Part shown: positions 1 through 9,690 of the stretch, piece after piece
Layout: every line of letters starts with the position of its first letter
Position numbering within the stretch: position 1 is the stretch's first letter
NCBI GenBank assembly: GCA_020186115.1
Contig: WSYJ01000015.1
Coordinates: 132,284-196,283 of the forward strand
DNA from: Histomonas meleagridis
Taxonomy: Eukaryota > Parabasalia > Tritrichomonadida > Dientamoebidae
DNA length: 64,000 nt
Direction: 5' to 3'
The notes under the pieces: model-generated
The model's input: only the letters and a program-made list of their open reading frames with translations
The model's database searches: none
Told to the model about the DNA's origin: nothing
Translations under genes and position numbers: made by a program

Positions 1-2504
1 TGTAATACATCAATTGCATGAATCCAATTATGATATGGTGGTTCATTATAAGTTTCACGTAATTTATATAAGAAGTTAAAGAATAATTCATTGGTGATTT
101 TGAACTTTTCTAATAATGAAAATTCATCAAAAACTGTATACGCAACTTTAAATAACCCAATGCCATTATAATCAATACAAAAGAAATTAAGCTTAAAGAT
201 ATCCTCACGTTTATCTTCTGGAAATGTAAGTTTCTGTGGCTGTTGATAAGATTTCTTCTCTGCTTCGCCAATCCATTTATTCATTTCGACTATAACTGAT
301 CCATATTCAGAGATCTCTAATAGACGACTTTTCTCCATGATAACTGATGCGAATATTCCAAATGTTTTTAATAACTTAAAGTCATCTTGTGTAAAGTCGC
401 CATTATTCTTATTAACTAATTCAATTGCTCCATAGACTGTACCTGTTGTAGATGTTAATGGTACTGTAAGTAATGATTTAGTCTTATAACCAGTTGTATA
501 ATCAATGAATTTATTAAATCGTGGATCATGATATGCATCATTAATCATTAGCGCTTCTTTAGTTTTAACTGTTGTAGCTGCAATTCCATTTGATATTGGT
601 ATTGTTGGTGGTAAATTAGCGCCGTCAACAATATATGATGTTAATGAACTAAGTGCATCATCAACTAAAAAGATTGAGCCACAATCAGAGTCAATAACTT
701 GTTTGATGATTTGTAATAAGTTAGTTAATAATGTCTTAATGTTATCACTCGATGTTAACATAGTCGATGTTTGTAATAATGAATCATATTGTTGTGTTTT
801 CTTTGCGGACTTTTCATACGTAGTTTGATTATCAATATATAATCCACAGAAATACATCAATAAGTTAACGTAATTAATATCAGTCGATGAAAACGGTTTC
901 CCGTCATGTTTGTTATGGAATTCAACAACGCCAATGACTTCTTTACGTGCGTTTTTGATGGGAATTGATAATAACGATTTTGTCTTGAAGCCATTCTCGA
1001 TTTCACTTGACTTGTCAAAGTGAAGTTCCTCGTATACGTCAGAAACGTTTGTAACTTCGCCACTTTTATATGTTTGAGTAATAGTATTATTTGTAGTAAT
1101 TGGAAATGGTTCAACATTACGTAAGTTCGGTGCAACGATTGGTGTAAGAACTTGTTTTTGTTTGTCAAGAATATACATATATGAACGTTCTGAATTTGTG
1201 ATTCGACGAGAACTTTCAACTGATTTCTGAACAATGTCATCAATAGTTGACTCGTCATTAAGCATTTCGATGATATCAGTCAGATCTTTAACGCATTGAT
1301 GTTCATTTTCATTTCGTTGATCACCTGATCCAGATTGTGAATATCTTTCGTTGTTATCAAGCGCAAGGATTATATATGGCGCAAGGTCCTTAAGGCTAAC
1401 TTCATCATCCATGGTAAACATTGGAAGATCTTTTCTTCCACGAACACATACGACGTACCGTGTGTTTTGTTTTGGGTCTACGACTGGGACTGCAAGCACT
1501 GATTCTGCTTCAGATCCATCCACTTCTTCGCAATATGAACTTTGTAATTTATTGACCATACAATTGATCTGTATCTCATTTAAAATCGCTTCGCCGACAA
1601 TCCCAGAATGGTTAATATCGATTGATATCTTCGATCTTTTGTATTGTTGGAGTTCTCCATTCGTTTTATCATATTTCCAAATTTCACATACTCTGCAGTT
1701 GTAAAGTTCTGAAATTTTTCTTTGGAGTAAAATTAAGAATTGTTCAACTTCCATAAGTTGCATTAACTCAAGACATTGTTGATGAGGATGAGGTTGTTTC
1801 CTAAGCCATGTACAATAAAACTTATATTTTCTAATGAAATATTCTATGAATTCTTCGTCGTCGTTATCGAAAAATGGATTCTTTGAATCACGAATAACTT
1901 CAACAACAGCACACACATTGTTATTGAGGTCCCACAGCGGGAAGATGATGACTGAGCTGTTGTTTGGAACGATTTCGCCGTCGATCTCCGGGCTGTACGC
2001 TTGATGTTCTGTGACATTTGGAATCTTCACAATCTCGCGACGAAAGAAGGTGTACCCGACAAGGCCGACTGAATGGTCAATGGACTTCTTGATTTTCTCG
2101 GAATATAACGCATGTAATGATGGGACATCTTGCCACATTATTACATTTTGCGCTTTTAATGAAATGGTCATGATCTCTTCGACAGCTGAGTGTAGAGGCA
2201 TTGTGGTAGCATTGGTGAGAAAGGCTTCTAAGACAGATTCACGTTGATTATACTTATCAACAATTGGTGCTTTGGTTGAATGAGTAGTTTGCTTTTTGAT
2301 TTCAACACCGGGATGAACATCTTTGGGTAGCCGCTTTTGTGGTGTTACTTGGTTTGTATATTTTTTGGTGACCATGCTATGATAATTTGATGAGAACGTG
2401 GTGTATTTTGAATATGGATTTTGTGTGCTTGGTATGTTTCCGCGCCAGCTGTTATAGGGATGGGAAGGTTGATAATTGTTCCGACCCGATTTTTTTGGCT
2501 GCAT
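1..2504 (-). CDS. Cyclic-nucleotide phosphodiesterase with four GAF domains (C-terminus beyond window)
   Basis: Open frame read from the ATG at 2504 without a stop to the left edge, about 834 codons. After a basic, Pro/Ser/Tyr-rich N-terminus (about 95 residues) come four GAF-like modules at roughly residues 98-220, 240-375, 405-545 and 565-735. The third and fourth carry degenerate NK-x4-F-x2/3-D motifs typical of PDE GAF domains. At about residue 820 the frame enters YHNWIHAIDVLQ, the first metal/cyclic-nucleotide motif (HNxxHA.D) of class I 3',5'-cyclic nucleotide phosphodiesterases. By family knowledge it hydrolyses cAMP and/or cGMP under GAF control, probably in the cytosol or at membranes; no membrane segment is visible in the part present. 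A TAACGTA site lies 10 bp upstream of the ATG. Substrate specificity and the remaining metal ligands lie outside the window. Confidence 0.88.
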   Translation of the reverse strand, partial: MQPKKSGRNNYQPSHPYNSWRGNIPSTQNPYSKYTTFSSNYHSMVTKKYTNQVTPQKRLPKDVHPGVEIKKQTTHSTKAPIVDKYNQRESVLEAFLTNATTMPLHSAVEEIMTISLKAQNVIMWQDVPSLHALYSEKIKKSIDHSVGLVGYTFFRREIVKIPNVTEHQAYSPEIDGEIVPNNSSVIIFPLWDLNNNVCAVVEVIRDSKNPFFDNDDEEFIEYFIRKYKFYCTWLRKQPHPHQQCLELMQLMEVEQFLILLQRKISELYNCRVCEIWKYDKTNGELQQYKRSKISIDINHSGIVGEAILNEIQINCMVNKLQSSYCEEVDGSEAESVLAVPVVDPKQNTRYVVCVRGRKDLPMFTMDDEVSLKDLAPYIILALDNNERYSQSGSGDQRNENEHQCVKDLTDIIEMLNDESTIDDIVQKSVESSRRITNSERSYMYILDKQKQVLTPIVAPNLRNVEPFPITTNNTITQTYKSGEVTNVSDVYEELHFDKSSEIENGFKTKSLLSIPIKNARKEVIGVVEFHNKHDGKPFSSTDINYVNLLMYFCGLYIDNQTTYEKSAKKTQQYDSLLQTSTMLTSSDNIKTLLTNLLQIIKQVIDSDCGSIFLVDDALSSLTSYIVDGANLPPTIPISNGIAATTVKTKEALMINDAYHDPRFNKFIDYTTGYKTKSLLTVPLTSTTGTVYGAIELVNKNNGDFTQDDFKLLKTFGIFASVIMEKSRLLEISEYGSVIVEMNKWIGEAEKKSYQQPQKLTFPEDKREDIFKLNFFCIDYNGIGLFKVAYTVFDEFSLLEKFKITNELFFNFLYKLRETYNEPPYHNWIHAIDVL

Positions 2505-3632
2505 ATTTTTAGCTAACGTATTTCACTCAAAACCTCTTTTTTTGACAATTTTTGAGTGGAAACGGAAGTTATAGCGCAGAGAATAAACAAAAGAAACAGT
2601 GTTTCTGGTTAAATAAAAGTTCTGTTTAATCATTATAACTAATAAACATTACATTAGTACACATGTATATGATATATCTACATATTTTACCATAATAATT
2701 AATATGTATATAGAGATATTTCTATTTTATATGCGATATATATTCAATGAAAAATGGCAGTTTGATTATGTAATTGAATGCAATGAAATTGTACTTTTCA
2801 ATACTAACCGTGATCAAAATGTGAGGCAATCAATTTTTTATATAAACCGTATATTTTCAATTTTGAACACATTTAACCGCTCATTGATCATCGTTGATGG
2901 AAACAATGGTATCGTCAATTCAAACCGCAACGCTAAAAATAAACGTATTTAAACGTTTTTAATCGAGCTGCACAATGAACAATATCTAATGTTATTTTAA
3001 ATTGTGAAATATGTTTCATATTGTATATTCATCTTGAAATTGATTTATCATGAAAATGTATCATTAAAAATTGATAATTTTTATTCCTTAATATAAATGC
3101 TTATAAACAAATTGGAATCAACAAGCTATATAGCAGCGAGTGCTAGCTTCTAGTGGCTGTGATTGGTGATGATAAAAAAATTTGGGCATTTTTAAAGCAA
3201 ATATTTGTTAATTAACTGAATTGCCTTTACTAAAATTTTTGATGAACTCAGAAAATGAAGTAGCCACTAACATTATGTTTAATTAAGAGAATGTCATAAA
3301 TGATGTTAACACGCCAATAGCTGCTTATTGGAGCTCAGTTAGATTTTTGTGGATAAGCTTATCCATACTATTTAGATTTTTATAACATGACTTGAATCTT
3401 CATTCGCTTCCCAATGAACATTTTTTAAGATAATTGAAGCAAGGCATGGAAACTCAGGTTGGAGTTTTCTTATTTGTGGCCAAACTCTTCCATTCCATCT
3501 TTTCTAAAACTTTCATTAAAAAAAATTAACCTGCATTTTATTCGTTGAATTTTTCAGTTGAAATAAATGTTTTTGTGTGCTGATTTTTGTGTGATATCTC
3601 AAAAAGTGCATTTTGGTTCATCGTTTGAAATT
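2505..3632. other. Intergenic, no convincing gene
   Basis: AT-rich spacer of about 1.1 kb. The first 20 bases hold the promoter of the phosphodiesterase gene. An 82-codon open stretch at 2704-2952 has no family resemblance, no promoter-like motif and a composition like the spacer, so I do not call it. Short G/C-containing stretches near 3120-3180 and 3310-3360 show no coding pattern I recognise. Confidence 0.6.
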
Positions 3633-5240
3633 ATGGGAAATAGTTCCAGTAAAGAGGTCATGCAAAAAAGTGTTGACCAATCATTTACTTATGTACTTCC
3701 GAAATTTATGCAAAATTTGGAATATCTTGAAGAAATTATTTTTAATTTGAACGAAATTAACATTTATGAATCTATCAGTGCAACCATGAATGTAATAATA
3801 GATGATGGTATACATAATTTCTCAAACTTGATTTTAAGTCAATTAATATATTCAGCAATTGTTTTGCAAATGAATAATTTTAAATTATATATTAATTTCA
3901 TGAAACAAATTGAAAATAAAGAAAAAGAATTTAACATAAGTAATAATGAATTGATCAATAGATTTAAAAATTTTCTTCTTAACATAGACTCACAAGAATC
4001 ATATTTTATTCTCGAAAGGATGATTGAATTGGGAATGGTTTCCTCAAAAACAGTTGATAATAAAAATAATTTTTATTTTGCACATCATTTTCCGAATAAA
4101 CCAACAAATGTTTTGAAGGTGCAATATGAATCTTATAATTATCATGATGAAAGTTATGAAGAACTTTCAAAGAATGATTTTGAACGACATAAGAAATATG
4201 TTAAAGAAGGAGTTAATTCAAGTAAAATATCAAAAATAATTCGAAATGATGAAATCGAAAAACTTCAAGAAATATCATCACAAAGTAATTTTAATTTTAA
4301 TCAATCAATTAAACTATCACTTTATGAAAGATATTCTTTTATTAATCAAGATGATATTGCATTAATTGATTAGGCATCATTTTTTTCTGCAGAAAAATGT
4401 TTTAAATATTTACTTATGAATGGTGATAAAATGGAAAATACAGGTAAATATGCAGTTGCAAGTGGAAACGAAGAAATTGTTCATTTATGTGGGCAAAATC
4501 ATTCATCATTTGAAGGTGCATATGAAGCAGCAATTGAATTTCATAGAAATGATATCTTTCATTATATCTATGAAAATAATTTAGAAAAAATCGAAAGTTT
4601 GCGTCAAAAGTTTGGATGTATGCTCATGTATTATGGTATCGATCAATTAGGAAACTATTGTATTTTCTATGATAATTATGTATTTCTCTTTATATATATT
4701 TATGAAAATATTATTGAAGAAATTCGAGTGAGTTTATTGAAAGGCTTTCAACTAATAAATTTATGAATATTAAGATATTTAACTATTTACTTGAACAAAA
4801 AGGAATTGATATTAATGAGAGAGATTTTTATTTGTTTTATTTGATATTTATTTTAGTAATTTATGATTACAAAATAATATCTGGAAATTATTAAAATTAT
4901 TTAATACAATACTTTTTAAAATAATTCATAATGAACATGCAGAAATAGCGAAATTACTTTTTGAACAAAAAGGGATTGATATTAATGCTAAAAATATTAA
5001 TTTGTTTTATTAAATATTTATGCTCATCATTTTATGTTTCAAAATATTATTTGGAAATTATGAAAATTATTTCAAACAGCACTTATGATGGCATCCAAAT
5101 GTGGTTATACAGAAATAATTAAATTACTTCTTGAACGAAAATGAATTGATATTAAAGCTAAAGATATTTATTTGTTTTATTTAATACCCATTTTAACAAC
5201 CTTATATCCCAAAATAACATTTGGGATTTATTTTAATTAT
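3633..5240 (+). pseudogene. DUF3447/ankyrin-repeat gene, decayed
   Basis: The likely start is ATG 3633 (MGNSSSKE, a myristoylation-type N-terminus) rather than the in-frame ATG at 3567. The first ~245 residues match the helical N-terminal region (DUF3447) of the very large trichomonad ankyrin family. An in-frame TAG at 4371-4373 interrupts it, and the same frame continues through SFFSAEKCFKYLLMNG to a TGA ending at 4766. Ankyrin units then continue only as fragments (LLEQKGIDIN near 4790, LLFEQKGIDINAK near 4950, ALMMASKCGYTEIIKLLLE near 5085) separated by AT-rich spacers of about 75-85 bp with stops. It looks like a dead or dying member of the family; read-through of one TAG would still give about 378 residues. 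Confidence 0.75.
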
Positions 5241-5655
5241 TTTAATCGCTAAACTTTAAGGGTTTTGGTGATGAGAAAAATTGATATAAATGATTTTTAT
5301 TTATGCATTTTAAGTTTTTTAATATCTATAAAAAATAAATTGTAAATTTCATTCCTTTGAAATTTTGGAAGTTTAAATTTCTATAATGTAAAAAATAGGG
5401 ATTTGAAGTATAAATTTCTTGATTTATTTCAATAAAGTTATTTTCAAAAAATTTCTTTCAAATATTTTAAACATCATGTTTAGAAGTAAAAAATATATAT
5501 AATACCTTTTAGAAAGGCATGGCTCCATGCCTCTCTTTATAAAGAGTTGTTGTTGGGAAAATTCTCTTCTTTTACAAAAAAATGTTTGTTCTCACTTCAT
5601 CTGGACCACTCCGAAGACGATCATTTTTATCTTAATTTAGCCGTTAAATTTCGGG
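5241..5655. other. Intergenic tail of ankyrin relic plus promoter region
   Basis: AT-rich sequence with no open frame. Its last ~55 bases carry GGACCACTCCGAA (5603-5615), ACGATCAT (5617-5624) and CCGTTAA (5641-5647) just before the next gene; all three have counterparts in the VPS36 promoters. Confidence 0.55.
5603..5647 (+). promoter_or_regulatory. Promoter element cluster of the 5656 gene
   Basis: GGACCACTCCGAA at 5603 differs by one base from GGACCACCCCGAA at 34184 in front of VPS36. Both are followed by ACGATCAT, which contains a TCAT initiator-type sequence, and both have a CCGTTAA/GGTTAAC Myb-type site nearby. Confidence 0.5.
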
Positions 5656-6228
5656 ATGGAAAAAAAACAAATGAACGAAATAAATAATATGATATTAGCC
5701 CTCAAAGAAAAAGAAAAGCAGGTAAATATGGAAAATTCCAGGCTAAAACAGCTTTCTCAAATTCAGGATGCACTGATTGATAAACAAAGGGAAATTCTTT
5801 TGGAAGTGGTAAAAACAAGTAAAGAACTGATTGAAGTTGAACAAAGAAGAAAGGAGATAAAGGAAATGATTGAGAAACAAAAGCATGATTTATTAATTTC
5901 ATCTGCAAAAGCTAAAAACATAAATTCAATCATTGATAAAGCAATAGGTGATGCAGATCATCAAGCGCAAGTTGCCGATGGACCAACAGGAATAGCTACT
6001 TTGAAAATTATTGAACAAATACAAAATAGTTTATTTACATTAACAGAATCATGCTTAGATTCGCAGGACCTTTCTGTCCCTGAGGATAAAATGAAGAATT
6101 TAGTAAGTAGTGTGAATGAAATTATTCAAAATGCGATTGATTCTGGTTTTGCCAAAGAATCACCAGATGACACAATACGCCGCCAAAGCTTTATCATTTC
6201 TTCGATGGTTCCCCAAATAGATGAGTAA
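5656..6228 (+). CDS. Small coiled-coil protein, unknown function
   Basis: 190 residues. Residues 1 to about 95 are a charged Lys/Glu/Gln-rich heptad-like coiled coil without proline; the rest is helical with a Ser/Asp-containing linker and no cysteine cluster or membrane segment. The ATG at 5656 sits 9 bp after a Myb-type site and is the only in-frame start near it. The stop reads TAAAC, a TAAA-type 3' signal. I do not recognise the family; a cytoskeletal or scaffold role would be a guess. Confidence 0.7.
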   Translation: MEKKQMNEINNMILALKEKEKQVNMENSRLKQLSQIQDALIDKQREILLEVVKTSKELIEVEQRRKEIKEMIEKQKHDLLISSAKAKNINSIIDKAIGDADHQAQVADGPTGIATLKIIEQIQNSLFTLTESCLDSQDLSVPEDKMKNLVSSVNEIIQNAIDSGFAKESPDDTIRRQSFIISSMVPQIDE

Positions 6229-6364
6229 ACGTCAGATTTTTTCAAAATAATCATTAAATTTTTAATATACAAATCCACAAAAACTAATTTTGTTTTGCTT
6301 TTGCAAGTTGTCAAAACAATTTTTTGATTAATATATTAAAACAAAATATTTTATTCACAATATA

Positions 6365-6901
6365 TTACTTTGATGAAATTTGTAGAACAAGGATTATAAT
6401 CCATAAAACTTGAAGCACAAACAAAATTATTGAAGAAGATGAACTGTGACTGATGATATAATCATATTGAAGAAATGAATATGAATAAATAGCATTATAT
6501 CCATTAGATACAGGATCATCAGGATGTTCAGAATTATATGTTAAAATCATTTGTTCAATATCTGGATATCTTGAAGCTCGATTCAAATAACAAATAATCA
6601 ATCCAGGTATCAATGAAATAACTGAGAAAAAATTTGAAGCAAATGTTGAGTTATTGAGCCTAAGTAAAATTGATATAAAACAGAACAAAGCAAAGAATAA
6701 CAAAAAGATTAAATTTTGAACACCAACTGCTTTTCTCCAATGTTCACCACAACAAATATACATCCAATAAATAGCGTAACCAAATAAGCAAAAGCTAATT
6801 ACGTAATTAAAAAACTCTTTCCATTTCTGTTTCTGCATTCTTAAACGTATCGTTATTTGACCTTCCCCATTTTCCAAATCGCGCCGATAAAAAATTTTCA
6901 T
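6365..6901 (-). CDS. Four-pass membrane protein, unknown
   Basis: 178 residues starting with a short basic N-terminus. Hydrophobic segments lie at about residues 28-50, 62-82, 86-108 and 156-175. A polar ~45-residue loop between segments 3 and 4 is rich in Tyr, Asp and Ser. Number and spacing of segments resemble the tetraspanin layout, but the loop lacks the CCG motif, so I do not assign that family. The gene diverges from the Raptor-like gene with only 39 bp between the two start codons. Confidence 0.65.
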   Translation of the reverse strand: MKIFYRRDLENGEGQITIRLRMQKQKWKEFFNYVISFCLFGYAIYWMYICCGEHWRKAVGVQNLIFLLFFALFCFISILLRLNNSTFASNFFSVISLIPGLIICYLNRASRYPDIEQMILTYNSEHPDDPVSNGYNAIYSYSFLQYDYIISHSSSSSIILFVLQVLWIIILVLQISSK

Positions 6902-6940
6902 TTAATTTGAATATATGGAAATCTGGGCATTCAATAATCA
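6902..6940. promoter_or_regulatory. 39-bp bidirectional promoter
   Basis: Only 39 bases separate the ATG codons of two divergent genes. The interval is AT-rich, has TCAATAATCA next to the plus-strand ATG, and lacks a clear YAACNG site, so both start regions must lie within or inside the neighbouring coding sequence. Confidence 0.5.
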
Positions 6941-8824
6941 ATGAATGCAAACCCTTTAACGAGATGTTTCCAACAAAATCCTCCAATTAGGCGTTCTGTA
7001 CGAGCTTCTCAGGTAACGCATTCACGTGCTAATCCACAAACTCAAGCAGGAATGAGTCAAAAAACCAAATATGCCATATGTTTTCTTTGTTTGTTTGATG
7101 GTCTAAGAACTCCTTCTATTCGTCGACTTGTTCGTAAGCCACGCACTATATGCGGTCATCCATTACTTACCTTTGATCCATCTTTTTATTCACCATCATC
7201 AAAACAAGCTTTAAAAAATCAATATTCCCGTTATGTTTATTGCCCTTGTGAAATTACTGTTGATCCATCTGTTGAAACAGTCATAGAACTACTTAAAAAA
7301 CATGCTTCATCATTACCACCACAAAATGTTATTCTTCATTATTATGGACATGGTTGTCATCCACCCACATCCGATGGCTATTTATTTTTCTTTTCAGAGA
7401 ATCGTTCGCGTTATAAGCCGATCAAAATCCAAAACATAATTAATACATGTTCATGTCCATTATGTTTTATCTTAGATTGTCCATTTGCAGCAGTCTTAGC
7501 TCCACATTTATCTACGCGCCCAAACATTTTTGCATTCATGGCATGTTCATCGTCAGAATATTTACCACTTTCCACCGATTGTCCAATGGATTTATTTTCG
7601 TCATGTTTATTATCTCCATTTGAGACTGCTCTTTCCTTTCATATGCGCCAACATAACTCGATCTATAATGAGCCACGTGCGCCTGACAAATCTCTTATGA
7701 CATTATTAGAAAAAATGTTTGCTTCTATACTTGAGTCGATATTATTTGATACACAAACACAAACCAATGTTGAATTATTTGTTAAAGATCCAAGTATTGC
7801 ATTATTAACACGCGGATTCATCTTAGCGCAACGTGTAATGTTATCCTTTAACTTACATCCGGTGTCAATACCCGCATTAAAACCAATGGCGTCACATCCA
7901 TTATGGGACTTCTGGGACATTGCTGTTGATTTTGCTATCACGCTACCAGAAGAAGAAGCAGGCGAAATGATCTTTAAGTTATTTATTGAATCATTTCGTA
8001 AGTTTCCTAATTCCGGATATTTTCCATTGTTTTCATTTTTGTTAAAAATGCAAAAGTTTAGTCAAGAAGCAGCTAAAGTATTATTTGATTATTTAGATTC
8101 AGATGAAAACATATTAATATCAGCATCACGAAGTGGTATAGCTATGACAATCATCGAGATGTCGAAGCCGTCGAATTATTCATTATTAATCTTAGCGAAA
8201 ATTGTTGCGAAAGGAATGTCGCAACAATTTAATCAACAAACTTCATTGAACTTTATCAACTCGGATAATTCGGAGATTATTAAATGTGGAATATTAGCGT
8301 TATGTTGTGCTATCACTAATCAATTCATACCATCGACAAATCGATTAATTACTTTATGTATCGAACATGCAATAGATTGCGCACCTTATTCGGCAATGTT
8401 ATTAGGACAAATATTAATGAAAGCTGGAAGGCTTTTAGGAGTTCCTTCATTCTATAAAAGGTTTTTGCCTTTGCTAAATGATGAAAGATCAGACATTAGA
8501 GCTGCAGCTGTTTACGTGCTCGGGTTCTCTAAGGATAAAACAGTGATAAATTACTTAACGAAATTGATGGATGATAATGAGCCAATAGTGAGAATGACTT
8601 TGATCGACGCGTTTAATCAATTGGCTATGGACTTCGATGACGGAACAATTAGAGGATGTCTGAATAAGCTGAAAGATGATAAGGATGAAACTGTTAGAGA
8701 GAACTATAGAAACGTAGCAAACGACCCACAGAATAACGTGCCAATGATACTGTCAATGCTGATAAAATCTGTGTCGAAATCGGGATTCGGAGAAAGAATG
8801 AAAGTGAACGCATTGATCATTTGA
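6941..8824 (+). CDS. Short Raptor-like protein (RNC caspase-like domain plus HEAT repeats)
   Basis: 627 residues. Residues about 41-230 match the Raptor N-terminal conserved, caspase-like domain: HYYGHGCHPP (133-142) corresponds to HYNGHGVP of Raptor, and ILDCPFAA (177-184) to the DCSNAG segment, so His-Gly and Asp-Cys are kept while Ser after Cys is Pro. The rest is helical; residues about 500-600 have clear HEAT-like repeats. Raptor is the substrate-binding subunit of TOR complex 1. Here the C-terminal WD40 domain of normal Raptor (about 1,100-1,300 aa) is missing, although a longer paralogue lies at 22507-25941. It may be an alternative TOR adaptor or a specialised derivative. Confidence 0.8.
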   Translation: MNANPLTRCFQQNPPIRRSVRASQVTHSRANPQTQAGMSQKTKYAICFLCLFDGLRTPSIRRLVRKPRTICGHPLLTFDPSFYSPSSKQALKNQYSRYVYCPCEITVDPSVETVIELLKKHASSLPPQNVILHYYGHGCHPPTSDGYLFFFSENRSRYKPIKIQNIINTCSCPLCFILDCPFAAVLAPHLSTRPNIFAFMACSSSEYLPLSTDCPMDLFSSCLLSPFETALSFHMRQHNSIYNEPRAPDKSLMTLLEKMFASILESILFDTQTQTNVELFVKDPSIALLTRGFILAQRVMLSFNLHPVSIPALKPMASHPLWDFWDIAVDFAITLPEEEAGEMIFKLFIESFRKFPNSGYFPLFSFLLKMQKFSQEAAKVLFDYLDSDENILISASRSGIAMTIIEMSKPSNYSLLILAKIVAKGMSQQFNQQTSLNFINSDNSEIIKCGILALCCAITNQFIPSTNRLITLCIEHAIDCAPYSAMLLGQILMKAGRLLGVPSFYKRFLPLLNDERSDIRAAAVYVLGFSKDKTVINYLTKLMDDNEPIVRMTLIDAFNQLAMDFDDGTIRGCLNKLKDDKDETVRENYRNVANDPQNNVPMILSMLIKSVSKSGFGERMKVNALII

Positions 8825-9203
8825 TGATATTTATTTTGATGAGAAAATAAAATTTATATTTGAACATTTTTATAAAATTTTTTGTTTCATTATTTGATAA
8901 TTATTTCAATATTAAAATTCGCGTTCATTATTTATATGAAAGTAAAGAAATTTGTAATTTGATTATTTTTATTGAATAATTCGCTATTAAAGTACTTTTT
9001 GTAACTAATTGAATAACAATATCAAGTGAAATTTATATTAACTAAGCCAAATATTATTGATTTTTTTTTGTAGAAATAAAATTAAAGAAATAACTTTGTA
9101 TTTTAATATCCTATTTTTTATTTGCATTCTGCATCACAAGAGGAAAATAAAATATATTAAAAACAATTTTCATAAAGAATGAATGAGATAAGGATCAAAA
9201 CAA
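8825..9203. other. Intergenic, nothing recognised
   Basis: About 380 bp of AT-rich sequence between the Raptor-like stop and an ankyrin relic; no open frame, repeat or RNA gene seen. Confidence 0.55.
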
Positions 9204-9470
9204 ATGCCAAAAGATATTGAATATCAATCATGCATTTTTGGTGATCATGAACTTGTTAAATATTTTTTTTATAAATATAATAATTGTTCTATTGATATTA
9301 ATGTAACTGATATTTTTCTCTTAACTTCTGAAGTTTGTTTATATTATTTCGTTCATTTATAATTTGATAGGTAGAACAGCACTCACATAAGAAGCAAAAA
9401 GAGGTTATATAGAAATCGTAAAATTACTTCTCGTAAGAAAAAGCCTAAAAATTGATGGTGGAATATATGT
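9204..9470 (+). pseudogene. Ankyrin-repeat relic
   Basis: From ATG 9204 a short frame reads an ankyrin-like unit (FGDHELVKYFF ... SIDINVTD) and stops at about 9362. A second unit follows as TALT-stop-EAKRGYIEIVKLLL near 9374-9436. The roughly 75-bp AT-rich interval between the two units is like those in the relics at 4.8-5.2 kb and 21.6-21.9 kb. No intact gene remains. Confidence 0.55.
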
Positions 9471-9690
9471 TATATTTAATATATTTTCAGTGAATTTTTA
9501 ACACAAATAAACCATTGTAATTTCATTAAGTTTACAACAAAAGACCGATTCAAAAACATTCAAAATTTGAGTAGTTTTTTTGAACCGTTTAAAATTTGAT
9601 AACAACCAATTAATTGGTTTAAGTTGGTTTAAATGTCAAATGCCAAATATTGAATGCAGCACTTGTCAGTTTGACTTCTAAGTCATAAAA

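Noticed and set aside
2704-2952. 82-codon frame
   Set aside because: No family resemblance, no promoter motif, spacer-like composition.
6365-6901. Tetraspanin call for the four-pass protein
   Set aside because: Topology fits but the CCG signature in the large loop is missing.
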